A stretch of 18,358 nt of DNA, taken from contig CABQWP010000043.1 in NCBI GenBank assembly GCA_902467875.1, positions 1-18,358 of the forward strand. The letters are read 5' to 3'. This DNA is from an uncultured Collinsella sp. (GTDB lineage: Bacteria; Actinomycetota; Coriobacteriia; Coriobacteriales; Coriobacteriaceae). Position numbers and translations under genes: made by a program. Under the pieces are notes generated by a model, which ran no database searches, was not told the origin of the DNA, and saw only the letters and a list, made by a program, of their open reading frames with translations. Shown here in pieces: positions 13,403-18,358 of the stretch (position 1 is the stretch's first letter; each line of letters starts with the position of its first letter).

Positions 13403-14040
13403 TACGCTGCCACAATACGGCGTTGATATGCTCGGACCAGCAACGAGATACCAAAGTTGAGCACAAAGTACATCGCAAACACCAGGCCGTAGAGCATAAG
13501 CACCTGCGACAGGTCGATCGCGTGAGCCATCACAACGTTTGCCGTGTACATGAGCTCGGCCACGTTAATGCCCGAAAGATACGAGCTGTCCTTAATGACG
13601 GTCGTGCACTGGCTAAACAGCGCCGGAATGATCGTCTTAAACGTCTGCGGCAGAATGATATAGCGCATGGTGGCAAAGAAGCCGAAGCCCTGGCTCTGCG
13701 CCGCCTCAAACTGGCCGCGCGGAATCGAGTTGAGGCCGCCACGCACAATCTCGGCCATAACAGCGCTGGTAAACAGCGTAAAGGCGATGGTCGAAATCAC
13801 AATGTCCAAACCCTGCACCGTAAAGTAGATAAACAGAATCCACAGCAGGTTTGGCGTACAGCGGAACAGCTCGATATAGGCGCTCACCAAAATACGGAAC
13901 GGGCGGGGCGCATAGCTTTTAACGAGCGCCAGCACCGTGCCAAAGATGAGCGAGAAAAAGATCGACAGCGCCGAGATCTCGATCGTCTTAACAAAGCCGC
14001 CCCAAATGTAGAGCAGGTTGGTCGCGTTGAAGATTTCCAT
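13402..14040 (-). CDS. Polar amino-acid ABC transporter permease (second)
   Basis: 212 residues, HisM/GlnP-type inner-membrane permease, last gene of the operon. AGGAGG at 14049-14054 lies inside the end of the preceding gene and the ATG follows that gene's stop after 3 nt, implying translational coupling. Hydrophobic segments at ~18-40, 51-75, 79-97 and 176-203 fit the small permease topology. The EAA loop, EAAQSQGFGFFATMRYIILP (112-131), is the contact for the ATPase. It shares RGQxEAAQSQGF with the first permease, so the pair probably forms a heterodimeric channel. Substrate cannot be read from the sequence; polar amino acids such as glutamine, glutamate or cystine are typical. Confidence 0.93.
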   Translation of the reverse strand: MEIFNATNLLYIWGGFVKTIEISALSIFFSLIFGTVLALVKSYAPRPFRILVSAYIELFRCTPNLLWILFIYFTVQGLDIVISTIAFTLFTSAVMAEIVRGGLNSIPRGQFEAAQSQGFGFFATMRYIILPQTFKTIIPALFSQCTTVIKDSSYLSGINVAELMYTANVVMAHAIDLSQVLMLYGLVFAMYFVLNFGISLLVRAYQRRIVAA

Positions 14041-14043
14041 GCG

Positions 14044-14790
14044 CTAGGCCTCCTCTACGTTGTCGAGTCCCAGCTCGGCCAGGCTCACGCCGCGCGGACG
14101 CTCCTTGGAGCGGCGCTCGAGCCACTGCACCAGCATGGCGAGCGGAAAGCAGATGATGAAGTACATAAGGCAGCAGACGATGTATCCCTGCAGGTAACCG
14201 TACAGACTCACAAAGTTGTCGGAACGGTACATAAGGTCGCCGCCGGCCACAAGCGCCAGCACCGACGTGTTCTTGACCAGGTTGAGCGCCTGGTTACACA
14301 GCGGCGGCAGAATAATCTTGAATGTCTGGGGCAGCACGATGTACCAGTACGCCTGCGCACGGGTGAAGCCCTGGCTCTGGGCCGCCTCCATCTGACCGCG
14401 CGGAACCGCCTCGATACCAGTGCGGATGACCTCCGAAATGTAGGCCGCGTGATACAGGCCCACACCCAAGAAGCCCAGCACGAACGGCGCGATGCGCACC
14501 GGCTGGTCGGCACCGGTTATGGCCTGCAAAAACTGCGGACCAGCCATGTACATAAAGAGCACCTGCACGGGCAACGGGGTGTTCTGGTAAAACTCCACAT
14601 ACACACGGCTTATGGCGCGCAGCACGCGCGAGCGAGTGGTAGAGAACACGCCCAGCAGCGTGCCCAGCACCAGCGATAGCAGCAGGCCGGCAACGACCAC
14701 CTGCAGCGTCACGCCAAAGCCCTCCCAGAAGGGCCCCATGTTTTGAAATGTCGTCGACCAGCGGTCGGCGTCAAACAATCCTTCGAGCAT
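14044..14790 (-). CDS. Polar amino-acid ABC transporter permease (first)
   Basis: 248 residues; the ATG at 14790 is preceded by AAGGAAGGAATCAA, better than the upstream start 23 codons earlier, which would overlap the binding-protein gene. It has hydrophobic segments at ~25-49, 66-90, 101-118 and 200-222, with the EAA loop EAAQSQGFTRAQAYWYIVLP at 135-154. It carries a longer periplasm-side insertion and C-terminal tail than the partner permease. It lies 25 nt after the binding-protein stop codon and 3 nt before the second permease, in one operon. Confidence 0.93.
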   Translation of the reverse strand: MLEGLFDADRWSTTFQNMGPFWEGFGVTLQVVVAGLLLSLVLGTLLGVFSTTRSRVLRAISRVYVEFYQNTPLPVQVLFMYMAGPQFLQAITGADQPVRIAPFVLGFLGVGLYHAAYISEVIRTGIEAVPRGQMEAAQSQGFTRAQAYWYIVLPQTFKIILPPLCNQALNLVKNTSVLALVAGGDLMYRSDNFVSLYGYLQGYIVCCLMYFIICFPLAMLVQWLERRSKERPRGVSLAELGLDNVEEA

Positions 14791-14815
14791 TTGATTCCTT
14801 CCTTGGACGATGCGC

Positions 14816-15691
14816 CTATACAAGACCCCAGGTCTTGACCTCTTGGTCGAGCCAGCCATCGGCCAGGCGATCGCAAACTACCTGATCGACCACAGCCGAA
14901 AGGTCGCAGCCCTTCTTGGTCGCCACGCCGTAGCCCTGCTCGCCAAACTTGACCTCGGGCTGCAGCAGCTCAACGGTCTCGTTCATGTAACCGGCCAGCG
15001 TGGAGCGGTCCATGGCAAAGACGTCGATATTGCCGGCGTCGAGCGAACTCTTGATGATGGGATAGCCGCTAAAGGCCCTAAACTCGGGCTTGCAGCTAAA
15101 GCCATTGTCCTTGATCATCTGCTCGATCAGGCCCTGCGTGGTGGCACCCTGGCTCACGCCAATAACCTTGCCGTCCAGGTCCTCAATCGAGGTAAAGCCC
15201 GAACGTTTCTTGACCATGAGTCCCACGTAGTCGGTGCGGTACGGCGTCGAAAAATCCCAGCTCTTCTTGCGCTCGTCGGTGATGGTGTAGGTCGCCGCGA
15301 CCACGTCGAGCTGGCCGTTATCGATCAGTGGGCCGCGCGTCTTGGGCGTTACGTCGGTAAACTCGACAAGCTCCTGGGCGCGGGCCTCCTTGTAGCTCAC
15401 GCCGAAGACGGCAGCGGCGATCTGGTAGCACAAATCGACTTCCATGCCCTCAAAGCGGCCCTTGGCGGTGTCGTAATAGCCGTAGCCGGGAACATCCTTC
15501 TTAACGCCGGCATTCAGATGGCCACGCGACTTAATGGCCGCAAGCTTGGACCCCTTGTCGGAGCCCTCGCCACTGGTGGAGTTGCCACAACCGGTAAGCG
15601 CGGTCCCCGTCAACGCGAGCATGCCGGCGCCCGCCAGCTGCAAAAAGTGACGGCGCGACACGGCCGCCCTCGTCATATCCGTCATGTCCAT
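14816..15691 (-). CDS. Amino-acid ABC transporter substrate-binding lipoprotein (SBP_bac_3), Tat-type
   Basis: 291 residues from the ATG at 15691; a GTG at 15694 and in-frame ATGs at 15685 and 15676 are alternatives, none with a strong ribosome binding site, so coupling to the upstream ATPase gene (stop 8 nt away) is likely. The N-terminus has the twin-arginine signal SRRHFLQLAG (12-21) and the lipobox LTGC (Cys35), predicting export of a folded protein and lipid anchoring outside the membrane. The mature part is family-3 solute-binding: KSRGHLNAGVKKD, then GMEVDLCYQIA, and later TYTITDERKKSWDFSTPYRTD, matching the ligand-lobe motifs. It captures a polar amino acid and delivers it to the two permeases. 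Confidence 0.93.
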   Translation of the reverse strand: MDMTDMTRAAVSRRHFLQLAGAGMLALTGTALTGCGNSTSGEGSDKGSKLAAIKSRGHLNAGVKKDVPGYGYYDTAKGRFEGMEVDLCYQIAAAVFGVSYKEARAQELVEFTDVTPKTRGPLIDNGQLDVVAATYTITDERKKSWDFSTPYRTDYVGLMVKKRSGFTSIEDLDGKVIGVSQGATTQGLIEQMIKDNGFSCKPEFRAFSGYPIIKSSLDAGNIDVFAMDRSTLAGYMNETVELLQPEVKFGEQGYGVATKKGCDLSAVVDQVVCDRLADGWLDQEVKTWGLV

Positions 15692-15699
15692 CACCGCGC

Positions 15700-16431
15700 C
15701 TAGTGCAGAATCTTGGACAGGAACTCGCGGCAGCGCGGGTTCTCGGGGTTATCGAAGAAGTGCTCGGGCGTGCCCTCCTCCAAAATGCGGCCGTCCTCCA
15801 TAAAGATGACGCGGTCGGCCACCTGGCGTGCAAAGCCCATCTCGTGCGTCACGCAGATCATGGTGATATCTTCCTGCGCAAGCTCGATCATAACGTCCAG
15901 AACCTCCTGGACCATCTCGGGGTCGAGTGCCGAGGTCGGTTCGTCAAACAGGATGATGGGCTGCTTGGTGCACAGGGCACGGGCGATGGCGATGCGCTGC
16001 TGCTGACCACCCGAGAGATTCTGCGGATACTCGCCGGCCTTATGCGCCATGCCGACGCGCTTGAGCGCAGCGATGGCGATCTCGGTCGCCTCCTCCTTGC
16101 TCTTCTTTTGCAGTTTGATGGGCGCGAGCGTCAGGTTGCCCAGCACCGTCATGTTGGGATACAGGTTGAACTGCTGAAACACCATAGAGCTATACTTGCG
16201 AGCCATCTCCAGGTGATTCTTTTTGGTGAGCGGCGTACCGTCGATGACGACCTCGCCCGACGTGGGCTCCTCCAGATAATCGACGCAACGGATGAGCGTC
16301 GACTTACCCGAACCGGAAGGCCCGATCATTACGAGCTTCTCGCCGCGCTTGACGGTGAGATTGATATCTTTGAGCACATGCAGGTCGCCAAAGTACTTGT
16401 TGAGATGCTTGATCTCGATCATGTCTGCCAT
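15700..16431 (-). CDS. glnQ: Polar amino-acid ABC transporter ATP-binding protein (GlnQ-type)
   Basis: 243 residues; the ATG at 16431 follows AAGGGA by about 5 nt. All ABC motifs are intact: Walker A GPSGSGKS (37-44), Q-loop at Gln86, signature LSGGQQQ (139-145), Walker B IILFDE (159-164) and the switch histidine His196. The length and motifs such as FNLYPNMTVLGNL are typical of the GlnQ/HisP class. It is the first gene of the importer operon, followed by binding protein and two permeases; it powers uptake from the cytoplasmic face. The symbol reflects family only, since substrate specificity lies in the binding protein and is unknown. Confidence 0.94.
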   Translation of the reverse strand: MADMIEIKHLNKYFGDLHVLKDINLTVKRGEKLVMIGPSGSGKSTLIRCVDYLEEPTSGEVVIDGTPLTKKNHLEMARKYSSMVFQQFNLYPNMTVLGNLTLAPIKLQKKSKEEATEIAIAALKRVGMAHKAGEYPQNLSGGQQQRIAIARALCTKQPIILFDEPTSALDPEMVQEVLDVMIELAQEDITMICVTHEMGFARQVADRVIFMEDGRILEEGTPEHFFDNPENPRCREFLSKILH

Positions 16432-16466
16432 GAATGTCCCTTCCCTGCGTTTACACGAGTTGAACT

Positions 16467-16472
16467 ATTGTA
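16467..16472 (-). promoter_or_regulatory. Possible -10 box of the amino-acid importer operon
   Basis: The minus strand reads TACAAT 35 nt before the ATG at 16431. The hexamer 17 nt further upstream (CTGCGG) is a poor -35, so the promoter may be weak or factor-dependent. No other promoter-like pair is apparent in 16432-16539. Confidence 0.4.
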
Positions 16473-16539
16473 CGGAAAGAACCGCGTTTCCGCAGCCCAC
16501 ACTACATTCCCGTAAAGAACCCGCAACCTTTAACCCACT

Positions 16540-16602
16540 CATTGGGGACGGGCTTAAATGAGTACCCGCTCATTGGGCACTCATTTAAGCCCGTCCCCAA
16601 TG
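16540..16602. repeat. Perfect 24-bp inverted repeat with GGGGACGGGC arms
   Basis: Positions 16540-16563 and 16579-16602 are exact reverse complements around a 15-nt loop that itself contains CCC and GGG blocks and a further CTCATT. The arm has CATTGGGGACGGGC followed by TTAAATGAGT. It lies between the YqeY terminator and the importer promoter. The GGGGAC[A/G]GG core recalls the other hairpin family in this window, but arms and loop exchange places, so it is probably a separate palindromic repeat family. Confidence 0.8.
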
Positions 16603-16617
16603 ATTGCCCAGCCCAGC

Positions 16618-16653
16618 AAAAAGGGGCGCGACCGCAATGGTCACGTCCCCTTA
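16618..16653 (-). terminator. Terminator after the YqeY-like gene
   Basis: On the minus strand a stem pairs 16639-16652 with 16621-16633 (one bulge), loop ATTGC, followed by a T-run (plus-strand AAAAA at 16618-16622). It starts about 26 nt after the stop codon and probably ends the foldase-YqeY transcription unit. Confidence 0.75.
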
Positions 16654-16678
16654 ACATCAACTATGTACCGCTCGGCCC

Positions 16679-17122
16679 TTAAGCCAGCTTTGCTCCGACG
16701 ATCTTTGCCGCGGCAGGCTTATCGAAGTTGCCGCCGGTGGCCTTGCCGAGTGCTCCCATGACCTGGCCCATCTGCTTCTTGGAAGTAGCGCCCAGCTCGG
16801 CGATGACCTGCTCGATCAGGGCCTCGAGCTCCTCGCCCGAAACCTGCGCGGGCAGCAGGCTCTCCAGAATCTTGACCTGCTCGGTCAGGTTGTCGGTACG
16901 CTCCTGGTCGGTGCCGGCCTTGATGGACATCTCCAGCGTCTCGCTCGTCTGCTTGATCAGACGCTTGATCATGCTGTTGACGTCTTCCTCGGTCACATCG
17001 CGGCGCTCGTTAACCTCGATATTCTTCACCTCGGCCTTGACCTGGCGAATGATGGACAGGCGAACCTTGTCCTTGGCCTTCATGGCCGCGATCATTTCTT
17101 TCTGCAGCTCTTCGTTGGTCAT
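16679..17122 (-). CDS. GatB/YqeY domain-containing protein
   Basis: 147 residues, the usual length for this family. The ATG at 17122 follows GAGAGGA with 8-nt spacing; an upstream in-frame start 12 codons earlier lacks a site and would lengthen the protein beyond the family norm. The N-terminal helical part contains MKAKDKVRLSIIRQVKAEVKN (~10-30) and the C-terminal helical bundle contains LLPAQVSGEEL and GQVMGALGKATGG, the typical tail that resembles the C-terminal domain of the GatB amidotransferase subunit. It binds tRNA-like partners by analogy, but the function of stand-alone YqeY proteins is unresolved. It lies 54 nt downstream of the foldase gene, same strand, probably cotranscribed. 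Confidence 0.92.
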   Translation of the reverse strand: MTNEELQKEMIAAMKAKDKVRLSIIRQVKAEVKNIEVNERRDVTEEDVNSMIKRLIKQTSETLEMSIKAGTDQERTDNLTEQVKILESLLPAQVSGEELEALIEQVIAELGATSKKQMGQVMGALGKATGGNFDKPAAAKIVGAKLA

Positions 17123-17145
17123 CTGCAAATCCTCTCTAATAGCGT

Positions 17146-17171
17146 GGGCGGCACTCACGCGAGCACCGCCC
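17146..17171 (-). other. Hairpin between foldase and YqeY genes
   Basis: Arms 17146-17156 and 17161-17171 pair with two internal mismatches around a 4-nt loop; the outer six base pairs are GGGCGG/CCGCCC. It starts 5 nt past the foldase stop codon. With no T-run it may be an mRNA-stabilising or partial-termination hairpin that sets different levels for the two genes. Confidence 0.45.
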
Positions 17172-17176
17172 CATGG

Positions 17177-18358
17177 TTACTCAGTCTTCGACGAATCGTC
17201 GGTCGAACTCTTGGTGACGCCCTTCAGACTCACGTTATAGGGTACGTCCTTGGGCATGGGGTTGACGGTGATGTCGGCATCCTTCTTGTACTGCTCCAGC
17301 CACTCGCTGTACGCGGTGCTGGCCGCTTGCGTCTTCACCACGTTGGAGACGTACTTTTTGATGTCCTTGGGCACCTGGTTGATGTCATCAACCTGATTAT
17401 CGACATGGAAGTAGTCGGTGCACTTGATGATGTGGTAGCCATAGGTCGACTCGACGACTTCGCTCACGTCGCCCTTGTTGAGTCCCTCGAGCGCCGTCTG
17501 GTAGCTGTCGACGAAAGTGGTGAGCTTATCCCAGCCCACATCGCCCTTCTTCTCCTTGGAACCGGTGTCCTCGGAGTACTGCTCAACGGCGTCCTCAAAG
17601 CTCAGCTCACCGGAGTTGATCTTGTCCAGGCACTCCTGCGCCTTGGCCTTGGCGGCAGCCTTGTCCTCGTCGGAAGCGTCAGAATCAACCTTGATCAGGA
17701 TGTTCGACGAGCGGCGGGCGTCGTTGTAGCTGGACAGGTTTTCGTTGATGTAATCGACAATCTCGCTGTCCTTGGGCTTGCTCGTGGGCGCGACGGCATC
17801 CTTGAGTTTCTGCTGCGCCAGACTCTCCTTGAGTGAGTCCTTGTAGGTGTCCTCGGTATAGCCGTAGGTCTTGAGGGTCTTCTTAAAGGCCTTGGCGCCG
17901 CCCGCGCTCTTGCACGCGTCCTTCCAAGCCTTCTCGACCTCCTCGTCAGACACCGTCACGCCGTTCTCCTTCTGTGCCTGTTGAAGCAGAATCTGCTGCG
18001 TGTAGGAGTCGATGAGTTGCTTGCGGTACTTCTTGGGCGTGAGGTCGTTGTCAACCAGATACTGCGCCCAATCCTTATCCTTGGTGTAGCCGTAGGACGT
18101 GCGCATGCTCATGATCTGCTTGGTCACGGTGTCCTCGGTGAGGTTGGTGCCGTTGATAGTTGCAGCAACACCGCCGGTCAGCTTGTAGCCCGAGGCGTCC
18201 TCGGCCTGCGACATAAGGCCGGAGCACGCCATCGCCGAGACGGAAAGCAGCATCGCCAGCACGCCGATGACCACCAGGACGATCTTGACGGTCTTAGACA
18301 CGTACGTCTTGCGCTGCTTCTTGCGAGAGCTGGAGGCAGCGCGAGCCTGCTGCTCGGG
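17177..18358 (-). CDS. Membrane-anchored parvulin-type peptidyl-prolyl isomerase (PrsA/SurA-like), 5' end outside window
   Basis: The frame stays open to the right edge. A GTG at 18301 could begin a 374-residue protein but has no ribosome binding site, and the 19 upstream codons encode a basic, Arg/Lys/Gln-rich stretch (ending RKKQRKTY) that makes a natural cytoplasmic N-terminus; I therefore call the gene partial. Counting from the GTG: hydrophobic segment ~7-24 (possible AMAC lipobox, non-canonical), a SurA-N-like helical chaperone part ~45-180, and a parvulin/rotamase domain ~198-300 with the familiar ILIKVD, GELSFEDAVEQYSEDTGS, GDVGW and YGYHIIK elements. The C-terminus is helical, ending in a Ser/Lys/Asp tail. 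It probably helps fold exported proteins such as the lipoproteins and surface proteins, acting outside the membrane. Confidence 0.9.
   Translation of the reverse strand, partial: PEQQARAASSSRKKQRKTYVSKTVKIVLVVIGVLAMLLSVSAMACSGLMSQAEDASGYKLTGGVAATINGTNLTEDTVTKQIMSMRTSYGYTKDKDWAQYLVDNDLTPKKYRKQLIDSYTQQILLQQAQKENGVTVSDEEVEKAWKDACKSAGGAKAFKKTLKTYGYTEDTYKDSLKESLAQQKLKDAVAPTSKPKDSEIVDYINENLSSYNDARRSSNILIKVDSDASDEDKAAAKAKAQECLDKINSGELSFEDAVEQYSEDTGSKEKKGDVGWDKLTTFVDSYQTALEGLNKGDVSEVVESTYGYHIIKCTDYFHVDNQVDDINQVPKDIKKYVSNVVKTQAASTAYSEWLEQYKKDADITVNPMPKDVPYNVSLKGVTKSSTDDSSKTE

Noticed and set aside
13384..14679. Plus-strand open frame of 431 codons opposite the permease genes
   Set aside because: His/Gln/Arg-rich shadow of two clear permeases; no start signal and no domain.

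Overview
The window looks like chromosome of a GC-rich gut Coriobacteriia, most likely Collinsella or a close relative. The pointers are two surface proteins ending in LAxTG sorting signals, a hybrid regulator with about 12 membrane helices and a C-terminal LuxR helix-turn-helix (a type abundant in this class), and the actinobacterial character of the housekeeping genes. This assignment is inference from protein style; no rRNA or tRNA is present.

Layout. Positions 175-6777 and 7114-9507 (both minus) encode two secreted, cell-wall-anchored proteins of 2200 and 797 residues. Their last ~35 codons and the DNA just downstream are copies of one another, and both have the same palindromic promoter-region motif. 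A divergent LuxR-type membrane regulator (9732-11135, plus) starts beside the second copy of that motif and is a natural candidate controller. An orphan AAA+ ATPase with a winged-helix C-terminus (11301-12416, minus) lies between two near-identical terminator-like sequences that form 25-bp direct repeats, so it may be an inserted cassette. Next come a cytidylate-kinase-like protein (12607-13230, minus) and a four-gene polar amino-acid ABC importer operon (ATPase, Tat/lipoprotein binding protein, two permeases; transcribed 16431 to 13402, minus). Last are a YqeY/GatB-like protein (16679-17122, minus) and a parvulin-type foldase (from 17177, minus) whose 5' end runs off the right edge.

The most unusual content is intergenic. 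There are at least four families of inverted repeats. One has four copies with a constant 25-nt spacer and lies 36-39 nt past three different stop codons. A second carries a GGGGACAGGCACC loop and doubles as a terminator. The third and fourth are a perfect 24-bp inverted repeat at 16540-16602 and a 108-bp imperfect palindrome at 13295-13402. Together with the duplicated surface-protein tail they suggest an active history of small palindromic repeats and recombination around surface genes. I see no CRISPR array, tRNA, rRNA, IS transposase or phage gene.
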